Shown here: one piece after another, positions 22,301 through 32,971 of the stretch
How positions within the stretch are numbered: the stretch's first letter is position 1
Layout: the number at the start of each line of letters is the position of its first letter
DNA from: Glebionis coronaria
Lineage: Eukaryota > Streptophyta > Magnoliopsida > Asterales > Asteraceae
DNA: 64,000 nucleotides
Direction: 5' to 3'
Assembly: GCA_025667525.1 (NCBI GenBank)
Contig: CM046875.1
Span: forward strand, 434,198,617 to 434,262,616
Notes under the pieces: generated by a model
Seen by the model: the letters and a program-made list of their open reading frames with translations, nothing else
Database searches by the model: none
Told to the model about the DNA's origin: nothing
Made by a program: the position numbers and the translations under genes

Positions 22301-22406
22301 TGTTGTTATTGTTGAGGTGCGGTGGATTATTGTTGTTGTTAACACCTGACATAGCTAAATCTTATTGAGTCTCGGGCTCTTGATAATTAGAAGATCTAGT
22401 ACGCAT
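19328..22406 (-). pseudogene. G2 gag-protease with acidic C-terminal extension
   Basis: Gag/capsid plus aspartic protease. The start is probably ATG 22406 (MRTRSSNYQE), as in G3, but an in-frame stop follows 14 codons later, and a frameshift lies near 22060 (KLAGA). The downstream frame is 914 codons: capsid (AEKWFDRLP, FLSRYFPPSMV, AAGGTFMKRRPEECR) at residues 1-140, knuckle CETCGGPHPYTDC at 196-208, coiled coil ~300-350, Pro-rich linker ~385-460, protease with ALADLGAS (Asp ~554) and PLILGRPFLRTGRAL, then ~250 residues very rich in Asp/Glu. RT should follow but does not. Four nt before the ATG is a splice-acceptor-like ...TTTTGCATTTTCAG. Confidence 0.9.
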
Positions 22407-22619
22407 ACACCTGAAAATGCAAAAGAAAAAGAAACCAAACACAAAGACAATATATATACACAATAAAAATAAAATCTTTTTGGATTTTTGAAAATTTTTA
22501 ATTTTTATGATTTTTTTTTTTTTTGAATTTTTAATGCAAGAAAAATAACGCTCACAAGTGAATGGATCCCAAAAAGCAACGCGTCTCTCACAGAAAACCG
22601 TTAATCTTTACGAAAAGAG
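22407..22619 (-). other. G2 leader with splice-acceptor-like sequence
   Basis: About 0.2 kb between primer site and gag. On the minus strand a pyrimidine-rich tract ends in TTTTGCATTTTCAG at 22411, followed by GTGT and the ATG. The same design (TTTTGCCTTTGTAG) is present in both G3 units. No ORF. Confidence 0.55.
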
Positions 22620-22634
22620 CCGGCAGCGGTGCCA
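22620..22634 (-). promoter_or_regulatory. G2 primer binding site (tRNA-Asp type)
   Basis: Minus TGGCACCGCTGCCGG, 2 bp from the LTR end. It matches the tRNA-Asp 3' end except two positions; the G3 copy at 59549-59563 reads TGGCGCC and fits better. Confidence 0.85.
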
Positions 22635-22636
22635 TT

Positions 22637-24358
22637 TGAAATTAGGCTTTTGACACCCGTATAAAAATTAAAGTTCAAGTCTCGATATCTTAACGAATTG
22701 ATTCCCGGTTTAAAGTACGACTCAGTTGAATTTGGTAAAACAAATATTTTTGGTTGTTTTTAAATTTAAATATGCAAAGACTTAAAAGTAAATGTCGTTA
22801 AAGTAAAGTGGCGTGAAAGTAAATCTAAATCTAATTAAAAGAAAGTGTGCAATATTTAAAAACGTGACGAAAAAGTAGATTAATTAGATGACAATAGTTA
22901 AAAGCGTGACGAGAATTAAAGTTAGACAAAGAATTAAAATGATAATGCAAAAATTAAACAAGACAAAGCCATAAAAGAAATCCCAGATCGGAATGTATTC
23001 CGATCAGCACCCTAATCGGAATAATCTTACCACTCTGATCGGAATGAGAATCGGAAAGTCCAATCGGAAAGCTGTCACCTTACCTTGATCAGAATGCCAA
23101 ACACACCACTGATCGGAATGCCAAAAACCTACCTGGTCGGAATGCTTGGTCGGAAAAACCAATCGGAATGTGTAGAAGATCTCTGATCGGAATAACTGTC
23201 ACCAAACTCTGATCGGAATCCCTTAGACTCCCCAATCGGAATATCGTTAACCCTTGATCGGAATAACTGTCCTTACCCACGATCGGAATGAGCTAAATAC
23301 TCCCCAATCGGAATATGTTAAACCCTTTTCCGACCAAGCCAGAAACGCTGGTCGGAATGTGTAAACCCTTTTCCGATTGTAAGATCGGAATACGAAGAAA
23401 AGTTCACAAAATAAGCTAGAAAAATAAGCTATAATCCTAATAAGCACAAGACGAAATACCTAAAGTAAACCGTATGAAAATAAGCTACTAGGCTGAAATT
23501 TAACAACTTTAAAGACACGAAAAAGATAAGCTTTACTAAAAACAACTTTTATATAAAAATAACTTTGGTAAAAACTATATAAACTTGAAAATAAACCAAA
23601 TAAGCTATGAAAATAAATGATTTAAAACAATTAAAAGCATAAAAATGTAATCTTTAAACGAATCAACAAGACAAAAAGCATATAAATCAAAGATTAAAGA
23701 AAGGAAGAATGAGATCAACAAGATAAAGTAAAGGTGCGAGAATTAAAAGAAACACTTACTTGAAATTAAATGGTAAATAAGGTGCAAGACATGTAATTAA
23801 AAGTGCAATAATATAAAGGTGGAAGAACTAGTTTGTCAATCTAGCCAACAAAAACAAATGAATGAAAATGGGAAGTATTTATAGGTGATTAGGAGGATGG
23901 TTAGAGGAAGCTTCCTCCCCTCCTTCCTTTCTTCTTAATTGCGCCCTTAAGTCCTTTCTTCTTAATCTTTTTGTTAATCTTGGAATTTGATGACTTTTGG
24001 CTCGGGATTTCTTTGGACTCGTCTTTTAATTCTTCGATAAATAAGACTTGAGATCCTCGGCTTTAAGTAAACTTCCGTCTTTTGACTTTTTCTTCGATAA
24101 ATCTTCAGAATTGGTCTTGGACATCCGTTCTTTTTGCACTCTTGACTGCTTGACTTCGTCTTTCATCTTTTTCTTCAATAAAAGTCCGTAAATGCCCGTG
24201 AATTCCCGTGTTTTCTCCACTTTTCACCTTTTCATCCTAAATCACAACAAAAACACAAACCACGCATAATTCCGACATAAAAGACATAAAATACACGTTT
24301 TGGTCCGATTATTATTGTAATTAAGTGGTAGAAAAGATGTGTGTTTACACACATATCA
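22637..24358 (-). repeat. G2 5' LTR (1722 bp)
   Basis: Direct-repeat partner of 15465-17186. TATA CTATAAATAC at 23884-23875 would drive the minus-strand transcript. Small U3 frame at 24220-24026. Confidence 0.95.
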
Positions 24359-24363
24359 ATGCT
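24359..24363. repeat. Target site duplication of G2 (right copy, ATGCT)
   Basis: Direct repeat of 15460-15464. K1 coding resumes in frame at 24364. Confidence 0.95.
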
Positions 24364-26292
24364 CAGTCTAAGGGAAAGATTTTGGATTCAGAGGAGTTAG
24401 CATTTCTTGCAGACCCAGGGGCAGCAGATACTGAAGGCATTGCAGTCGTTTCCACTTCTAATGCAGCTTATCAAGCAGATGATCTTGACGCATATGATTC
24501 GGATTGTGATGACATTCACTCTGCCCAAGATGCTCTCATTGCTAATCTCTCTCACTACGGTTCTGATGTCGTCAGTGAGGTACCCACCACAACCAATCTT
24601 GGTAATGATGATAACCCACATCAAGTTGGGCATGAAAATGACAACCTTGAACAACATTCGGGAACTAGTAACTCAAATGATGTGGTACCCAATCCTACAC
24701 ATTTGAGTGAACCTCAACCAAATAGTACGACGGGTATGGAATCTTATGCTCAACATGATTTGGTCATGGTGCCTAAACATATTATTGATCAAATGCATAT
24801 GGCTCTCAGACAATCCGTAGATACGAATTCCACCCTAACTGTTGAGCTTGCGTTGCATAAAGAAAAGGTCAAAACTTTTGAAATGGTCCCTCAAGCAGAG
24901 AAAATAACATGTTTTGAATTTGACCAATTTTGTTTTGAAAAGATTGAACACTTGAAAGAAATAGAATCATTAAAAGTTAATCTTTCCAATGAATTAAAAG
25001 CAAAAGAGTCGGTTGTCAATGTTTTTCAGAAACTTAAAATGGATTTCGAAACTCTCGAGTCTAAAAAGTTTGAATCGGAAATTAATGCTACCAAACTTCT
25101 TAAATTCAAAGAACAATAGCTTTTAAAACAATACGCTTCCACAGAAAAGGTTCATCTTTTAACTAAATCATTTAAAGAACTCGAACTTAAGCGTCTTCAA
25201 AATTCACCACCTAATCCCGATTATGCAAAACAAGCTCAGGAATATATTCCCGGTCTTTATGACATGACCATAATTGGCAAATCGAAAGAAGCACCTTATG
25301 TTCGTAGTTCTAAGGAGACACAATCACTTATATAAGAAACTTATTCTAAAATGTTTTCAAAATTCCATACGATTGATTATGATAAGCATAATAAAGATCA
25401 ACTTTCTAAAAAGACACGTATTCGCTTACAAAAGGAATTAGTTGAACTAACAGTTCTTGTGCCCCCAAGTTTGTCAAATGAAAACCCTCCTAGTACGTCT
25501 CCTACACTCGTCAAAACGGATTTAACGAAGTTACTTCCACCTGTAAGTAAGGCGTCCGTTAATTTAAAAGCGGTACACCAACACTTAGCCGATTTTGACA
25601 AGGTCATTTTGGAACGTACGACGGCCACGGCCAGAAGGTGAATGGAACTTTGAGAACACTAGAGCTGTGTTCCAAGACGAAATTGTTCCGTTTGTAAAGA
25701 ATGTTAAAGCTTGTCTTAGTAATCTTGATCAAGATTTGCATTTGGAAATAGAAGAAGTTAAACGTGTTTTCAATGAAATGGATGATGCTTATGAAAACAG
25801 CTTACTTGAAATAGAACGGGTTTCTCGCCAAAATGATCAGCTTCTGAAACATGTGATGTCTCATGATATAGTTTTCGTCTGTGTGAATAAAAGTGTTGAT
25901 AATGATTCTATTGTGCATAATGTTGAATCTGTGGATAATGTGGTAGATAGTACTTGTCACGAATCTGACGCTGAATTTTTAAAGCATCAAGATTCATATT
26001 CTTCGCTTTCAAAACGTTTTGATGAGATTCAAACCATTGTATTTCGCTTGAATGCAAGCAACAATTTGATCAAGAAATCTTTGAAACATCATTCGAAGGT
26101 GTTAATATCGATGATGCAAACTTTGAAAAGAATTTTCGATTGAATTTACAATCAAAACAGCGTCAGCCAAGTGACAAATTTGCTAAATCTTTCCCGATAG
26201 ACATAGAGAAATCTAAGGAGCTTAACTGTGTGAACGTACTTGAGGCCGCTGAGAATTTTAAACTTGATCTAGATAATCGGGTTTCCTAGATT
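24364..26292 (+). pseudogene. K1 gag-pol, segment after G2 (Gag C-terminus and coiled-coil region)
   Basis: Resumes with QSKGKILDSEELAFLADPG, which directly continues the segment ending at 15464. It runs through LDAYDSDCDD and a long helical, Lys/Glu-rich stretch between Gag and protease typical of this family. In-frame stops: TAG 25117-25119 and TAA 25333-25335. Frameshifts lie near 25625 (to the 25595-26143 frame) and near 26100-26290 (back). There is no enzymatic motif in this part. Confidence 0.85.
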
Positions 26293-27400
26293 TTGTCCAA
26301 AGTTGATAACTTAAAACAGAAAGATACACGACTCTTCGATTCAGTAAATCCCGCATGTGTTATTAACACTGCACAGAATCAATCATTGATTGAACAATTG
26401 AATCGGAAGTCGGTGGAAATATCTGATTTGAGGGAACAAATTTGTGATAAAACTATGGCCTTGGCTGAGTTAAAGGACACACTTCATACTCTAAAAGGTA
26501 AGAATGTTGTGGATAACGCAGCCACTATCTCAGCATCGTCCTCTAGTGCAATCAAAAGGACCCTTATAGCCGTCACACCATTTAATAAGGGCCCTAGGAC
26601 TAAACCATCTCAAACTTTGGTCACTAAAGATAAGGCGGAATCAAAACCGGCTTCTAATAATCTCGTGTTGCCTTTTACAGAAGTAATCACCACTACTAAG
26701 GCTCAAAGATCTAAGCTTAAAAGAAACAAGAAGAATGATAGGATCTTGCCCCCATCTAGTAGTCAAGAGAAGAAGAAAGTAGAAGCCCATCCTAGGAATG
26801 TTATTTCTGTTTTAAATAAAAAGAATCATGTAGCTAAACCTAAAGGCTCTGCGGTTGTGCAACGTTCTAAGCCTATTGTGAATTATAATTTGAAATGTTG
26901 GAATTGCAATGAATGTATGTTTTCTAGTCGTCATGATTCTTGCCTTATTGATCATGTGAATGAGATGAATGCCCGGAAAAATGGATTAGAATGGAAACCG
27001 ACTGGGAAAGTGTTAACCCAAGTTGGTTGGTTGTGGCGCCCCACTGGTAGAACTTTCACTATAGTAGGAAATGCGTGCCCTTTAACTAGGATCACTCCCA
27101 CTAAAGCGAAGAAAGCGTGCCCTTTAACTAGGAGTGCTAAGACTACCCAAACACAAAAGTGTCCTTTAACTAGGAACACCGACACTACTAAAGGAACCAA
27201 GTGCCCTTTAAATAGGTCTACTCCCACTGTAGTGCCCGATAATACTCCAAAACCTAAGAAAGTTGGAACAGTGAACCTGTTAGTGCTAAAACTCACATTA
27301 GAAAACGCCGGAAATCTAAGGGTCACAAAAATGTTAGCACTTCTGATAATCTTATATCTGTATTTGCTAACACTCAGGAACCAATAGTTTCCAATGCATT
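26293..27400 (+). pseudogene. K1 pre-protease segment with CPLTR repeats
   Basis: Coiled-coil end (LNRKSVEISDLREQ), basic linker (AQRSKLKRNKKNDR), a Cys-rich stretch (CWNCNECM), the WKPTGK / WRPTGRTF repeats, and then four tandem copies of a CPLTR-containing unit (27072-27220). The frame is lost near 27285; an adjacent frame carries the sequence on to the protease. An in-frame stop near 27448 lies just before the protease DSG. Confidence 0.8.
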
Positions 27401-27424
27401 GTCTACTGTTGTTATTGAAAACAG

Positions 27425-28020
27425 GTGGTCCAAATTGTTCTCTGGTATTTAGACTCTGGTTGCTCCAAGCATATGACTGGAGATTGCTCTCAGCTCATAA
27501 ATTTCGTCAGCAAGTTTCTTGGTACGGTTAGATTTGGAAATGGTCATATTGTAAAGATAATGGGTTATGGTGAATATCATATTGGGAATGTTATAATTTC
27601 AAGAGTGTATTACGTGGAAGGTCTCGGTCACAACTTATTTTCTGTGGGACAATTTTGTGATGCAAACCTAGAAGTTACTTTTCGAGAGCATACCTGCTTC
27701 ATTCGTAATTTGGAAGGGGTTGATTTATTGAAAGGTACTCGAGGGAATAATTTGTATACTTTGTCTCTACAAGACATGATGGCCGCTTCTCCCGTATGTC
27801 TTCTCTCCAAAGGATCGAAGACTAAGTCATGGTTATGGCATCGATGGTTATCTCATCTTAACTTCGACGCTATTAATCATTTGGCGAAAAACGAACTTGT
27901 TCGTGGTCTTCCTAAACTTTCATTTCACAAGGGTCATTTGTGTTCCGCGTGTACAATGGGGAAAAGCACTAAGAATCATACAACCCCAAGACGGAAGACA
28001 CCAACCAAGAGAAACTTTAT
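27425..28020 (+). pseudogene. K1 aspartic protease and integrase zinc domain
   Basis: The protease active site YLDSGCSKHMTGD is near residue 9-20, followed by the usual copia protease core (VYYVEGLGHNLFSVGQ). The GAG-pre-integrase domain has LWHRWLSHLNF and CSACTMGKS (HHCC). A frameshift near 28000-28020 separates it from the integrase core. Confidence 0.9.
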
Positions 28021-29193
28021 ATGTTGCATATGGATCTTTGTGGGCCAATGCGTGTTGAAAGTCTTAGTGGTAAAAAGTACATCCTCGTCATTGTCGATGA
28101 TTACTCTCGGTTTACATGGGTGAAATTTCTTACAACAAAAAATGAGACACCTAAATTCATCATCGGATTTCTCAAGATGATTCAAGTGCGTCTCAACACT
28201 ACTGTCCGACGCATTCGTACAGATAATGGAACCGAATTTGTGAGTCAAATCTTGCGTGATTATTATGAAGAAGTTGGCATATCTCATGAAACATCCGTTG
28301 CACGCACTCCATAACAAAACGGTGTCGTTGAAAGGCGAAATCGCACACTTATGGAAGCTGCTCGAACGATGTTAATTTACGCACAGGCTCCATTGTTTTT
28401 ATGGGCAGAAGCAGTATCTACAGCAGTGTACACCCAAAACCGGTCACTAATTCGTAAACGCCATATTAAAACACCTTATGAGCTTCTCCATGGAAAAGTA
28501 CCAGATTTATCATATCTTCATGTGTTTGGTTCTCTTTGCTATCCAAATAATGATGGTGACAATTTGGGAAAACTTCGACCAAAGGCTGATATTGGTATTT
28601 TCATTGGTTACGCACCCGCAAAGAAGGCAAACCGAATCTACAACCGTAAGTCTCGTAAGATCCTCGAAACTATGAATGTTGATTTTGATGAGCTGACAGC
28701 AATGGCTTCTGAACAAAGCAGCTCTGAACCCGCACTTCATGAAATGGGACCCAGTAACATTAGTTCTGGTCTTGTCCCAAACAAACCTACTTCATCATCA
28801 TTTACACCACCTTCTAGGACTGAATGGGATACGTTGTTTCAAACGTTCTTTGATGAATTCTTTACTCCTCCAAGTATTGTTGCTCCAGAACCTGAGGTAA
28901 TAGCTCCGGTTACCGAAGTTGTCGCTCCAGCAACCGAAGCACAATCAGATACGTCTGCACCTACAATTGGTCAAGATATACCATCAACGAGTAATTCTCA
29001 ACCAACACCCGAACCAACTACCCATTCCATGCCTATTGATGATGAAGAGGATGATGATGATCACGATTTGGAATTCGCTCAAATGCGTGAACTTCCATTC
29101 TTTGGTGTACCAATTCCCGCCCCTAATCAAGCCGGGTCGTCCACCTCAGAGGAAGCTCCTTCTACCGTCTACTCCAATCCACGGATTCGTTAA
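28021..29193 (+). pseudogene. K1 integrase core and C-terminal region
   Basis: Copia integrase: HMDLCGPMRVES (Asp), RTDNGTEFVS (Asp), NGVVERRNRTLMEAARTM (Glu), then PYELLHGKVPDLSYLHVFG and IGYAPAKKANRIYN. All three catalytic positions are kept. TAA at 28312-28314 interrupts just before QNGVVER, and TAA at 29191-29193 ends the acidic linker towards RT. Same frame throughout. Confidence 0.9.
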
Positions 29194-30891
29194 CATGACA
29201 ACAAGTGGACAAAGGATCATCCTATAGATTCTACTATTTGTGACCCTAATCGTCCGGTATCCACACGAAGTTAGTTACAAGAAAATGCAATGTTTTGTCA
29301 TTTTGATGCTTTTCTCACTGAAGTTGAACCTAAGACATGGCAAGAAGCTTTTACTCAATCCTGCTGGATAGAAGCTATGCAAGAAGAACTTAATGAATTT
29401 ATACGTCTTGAAGTATGGTAACTTGTCCCATGCCCGGATCAAGTGCAATTACTCACTTTGAAATGGGTTTACAAGGTGAAACTCGATGAGTTAGGCGGAA
29501 TATTGAAGAACAAAGCTCGACTAGTAGCTCGTGGATACAAGCAATTATTGGGCATCGACTTTATGGAATCCTTTGCACCCGTTTCCTGTTTGGAAGCTGT
29601 TAGACTATTCCTCTCTTATGTATCCCACATGAATATGATCGTCTATCAGATGGATGTGAAGATGGCATTTCTTAATGGGGAAATCAAGGAAGAGGTCTAT
29701 GTTCAACAGCCGGATGGTTTTGTGAATCCTAATTATCCTAATCATGTGTACAAGATTAAGAAGGCTCTCTATGGGTTGAAGCAAGCTCCACGTGCATGGT
29801 ATGATTTGTTGTCACAATTCCTCATTACACAAGGCTTCGCTAAAGGCAAGGTGGATCCCATGTTGTTCATTCAGAAACGAGGTAAAGATATTATTATGGT
29901 ACAAATATATGTTGATGATATTATATTTGCAGCCTCGACCCAAACCTTATCTGACGAATTTGGGAAACTCATGTCTTCCAAGTTTAAGATGTCAATGATG
30001 GGCAAGGTATCATTCTTCTTAGGTCTTCAGATATCTTAGAGTCCCAGAGGCATCTTTATCAGTCAATCCAAGTATGCCCTTGAATCGCTTAGGAAATATA
30101 AGATGGAATCTTGCGACCCCGTTGATACTCCAATGGTGGAACGAACAAAGCTTGATGCAGATCCACATGGAGTTGCCATTGATCCGACACTTTATCGTGG
30201 AATGATCGGTACTCTTCTGTATATCACATCTAGTCGACCTGATCTTCAGTTTGCTATATGTATGTGTGCTCGGTATCAAACTCGACCTACTGAGCTACAC
30301 TTGGCCACTATGAAACGGATCTTTCGATATCTTAAAGGAACCATTAATCGGGGACTTTGGTATTCGAAGGACTCTTCGATTGCACTTATGGCATATGCAG
30401 ATGCGGATCACGCGGGTTGTCAAGATACAAGGCGTAGCACAAGTGGAACTTTGCAACTACTAGGAGATCGACTAATCAGTTGGGCATCGGAAAGGCAGAA
30501 AAGCACTGCAATTTCAAGTACGGAAGCAGCATACATAGCTATGTCCGGTTGCTGTGCTCAAATTCTTTGGATGAGATCGCAATTAACCGACTATGGTCTA
30601 GGTTTCAACAAAATTCTGATGTACTGCGACAACAAAAGTGCAATTGCCTTATGCTGCAACAACGTTCAATTTTCCCGGTCGAAGCATATTGACATTCGCT
30701 ACCACTTCATCAAGGAGAAAGTGGAAAATGGAGTAATCGAGCTTTACTTTGTCCGATCTGAGTATCAATTGGCGGATATTTTCATGAAGGCTTTAAATCG
30801 CGCTCGAATGGAATTTTTGGCCGACAAGCTAGGAATGAGAACCTTCTCGCCTGAGACTCCTAAGGAACTGGCAGATGAAGCGAAAGAATAG
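29194..30891 (+). pseudogene. K1 reverse transcriptase and RNase H
   Basis: Same frame as the integrase. [53 protein letters not shown], and active site YVDDIIFA. RNase [30 protein letters not shown]. It ends at the stop 30889-30891. Stops interrupt at 29272-29274 (TAG), 29419-29421 (TAA) and 30037-30039 (TAG). RT catalytic residues are intact, so decay is by scattered stops, not domain loss. Confidence 0.92.
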
Positions 30892-32971
30892 TGATGGTAA
30901 ACTATTCTCCGTATCCTTGGTGATCATCTGTATATATTGTTTATATTTTTATCCACAAAAGCAAAATACAAAAATATAAAACCATATAAAAACCATAAAA
31001 ATTGAAAAATCTAGAAAAATCCAAAAATATTTTTACTTTATTTTTCAAAGGCATGTCTTTTGGTACGATAATGTTTACGGCCTTAGAAATGTCGATTAAT
31101 ATTGACACGGCGCCATAAATAGAGTTCGTATAAAAGTTGTAAATATTTCATAAAACATGCCCTAATGGCTTGTAGTTATTTCAGACTACAACCCGGTTTT
31201 CATATTAAAGTCAAGTATTTCTTATGAAAGCTTTGGCTCACAACGGGAATTAATTTTCTCGGGCAATGTTTACTTTAAAACCTTGTAAGGGATCAAGTTT
31301 ACTTTATAACTTGGTCTGACACAAATGTATGTACGTTTCAGTGCATTTATTTGTTAAAACAAGAGAAGTCTTGTTTTTATGAAGTTATCATCTCTACAAC
31401 CATAGCTATCTACATTTGGTATCTACATACTCGATGATACGACTACTCAAACGGCGACTACAGCTCTTTCAATAGAACATGGGTCAACAATTGAGGGGGA
31501 GCAATTGCCAAGCATTCAGAATCTTCGATACCGAACGTGCCAAGTTCACAAGTTGGTCTCAAGACAACAATACCAATCGTACATGTGGTGTCAAGAGATG
31601 ACTTCAGACGTGACGAGGCGACCAACATTTGACGACAAGAACCATTTGATCTTATCATATGATGTTCTCCTCAATCAGGTCCAACCTTGTCAATTTCTTC
31701 TAATATGGTGAATATGTGATCATGTTACAAATCTGTATCATATCTCATACATTTGGTATCATGAAGATAAAACGGACTTGCATTTTTCTTCCCAAAACCT
31801 TTGTTAAAACTTCATTAAATCAATTGATATTAAAAACATCGATTGGTTTAATATTTTAAATATGGGGGAGAAAATCTGATTTAATATGGGAAATTATCAC
31901 AAATGGTTTGACTTAACGTGATGGCTCATCCCGACATGTCCAAAATGTTTTCGAATATCGTGGCATATGTTAAAGGGGAGCAAAATGGATTTTCATATCA
32001 AAATGGATTTTCATGGTGACATATACTTACCCAAAACCCGTTTATTTCACGACGATGAAGATTGTGGTGACATAAGGATGATAGGATAGGTTAATTCCAA
32101 TGATTCTTCTTAAACCGGAGGAATCTTCCCAAGGACATTCCATAGCTAGAAATAGTAGTCCTTAGGAAAGATGGAGAAAGATTGTGAATGTAGCTGAATG
32201 TCCACCAAGTACTTAAGTTAGCACTGGAACAATCACAACAAGGTGCTAGTTATGACGTATTGGTAAGCATTGAAGGGGTTGAAGAATGAAAAAGAATTGT
32301 AAAGATAAAGGGTGTAAAGAAAGAAGCCCTCTTTACAACCTTAGGCAGAAACCGGGTCAACACATATGCTATTGAGATCATTTTAATGATGCTCAATATT
32401 GAAGATAGACATCATGGACCCAGTGATGCAATGCACAACCTATTCCATCTAACTCAGATATATCTCAAAAGGTATTTGTTGTAATCACACGGAGACAACG
32501 CATTATCTATCGATTTATTCACTCCGAATATATTGATATTGAAAAGGTGGCACTCCTCTCCATCCTCCAATCACTAAAAATCCAAAATGCACGATCGTGT
32601 CTAGAGCCATTTGAGATCATCAAATATCTCATTAGGACACAATTCCATATTTCCTTGCTTCTTCACATACTGTGAAAAGTAAGAAAGATCTTAAGAGTCC
32701 TACGCAAAATCTTCATGATCTTGCCTGAACATCCGAGTAATACGAAAGTATTTACAATGAAGATGGAAATCCTTCTTGAGCGAATATCAAAAAGCTCATG
32801 GTAGGTGACTTGTGCGATTCTTTATGAATCAAACTTGTGATAACTGGAAAGCAACAGTGGTTTAATTCTTAGCTGAACTTAAACACGTTCCAGGCCTCTA
32901 CGCAATATCTAAGTGATCTTACCAGAACAATCAGAGTGATACCTTAGTGTTCACAGTGATGAGTGGAAATC
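30892..32971 (+). other. K1 3' non-coding region (no gene)
   Basis: 2.1 kb with no reading frame of interest. Purine tracts resembling copia PPTs occur at 31491-31502 (TTGAGGGGGAGC), 31861-31870 (TATGGGGGAG) and 31971-31980 (TAAAGGGGAG), but none is followed by a copy of the 12948-13266 LTR. A diverged ~75-bp duplication is present at 32701-32770 and 32898-32971, both ending ATGGAAATC/GTGGAAATC. The G3 array begins exactly after the second copy. Confidence 0.55.

Larger units (their letters stand above)
15465..24358 (-). mobile_element. G2: complete non-autonomous Ty3/gypsy element (gag-protease only)
   Basis: 8894 bp, TG...CA ends, 5-bp TSD ATGCT and two 1722-bp LTRs. In minus orientation: 5' LTR 24358-22637, primer site 22634-22620, gag-protease, 2.1 kb of 3' non-coding DNA, polypurine tract and 3' LTR 17186-15465. 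No RT, RNase H or integrase reading frame is present, so it must use proteins in trans. This matches the class called TR-GAG (non-autonomous LTR elements keeping gag), here with protease too. The LTRs differ at about twenty positions by eye (~99% identity), so insertion is recent compared with K1 decay. Confidence 0.95.
12948..31500 (+). mobile_element. K1: Ty1/copia element, decayed, split by G2; 3' LTR not in window
   Basis: The order is 5' LTR, Met-tRNA primer site, leader, gag, protease, integrase, RT, RNase H, the Ty1/copia order. Gag (NTKYFNTLPSEW, LDAYDSDCDDIHSAQ) and Pol resemble TNT1-94-like polyproteins very common in Asteraceae annotations (recall only). Stops and a few frameshifts interrupt every domain. 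G2 is inserted after codon GCT at 15462-15464. The end given is the first copia-type polypurine tract after pol; no copy of the 5' LTR follows it, so the true 3' end is either beyond G3 (off-window) or deleted. Confidence 0.85.
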
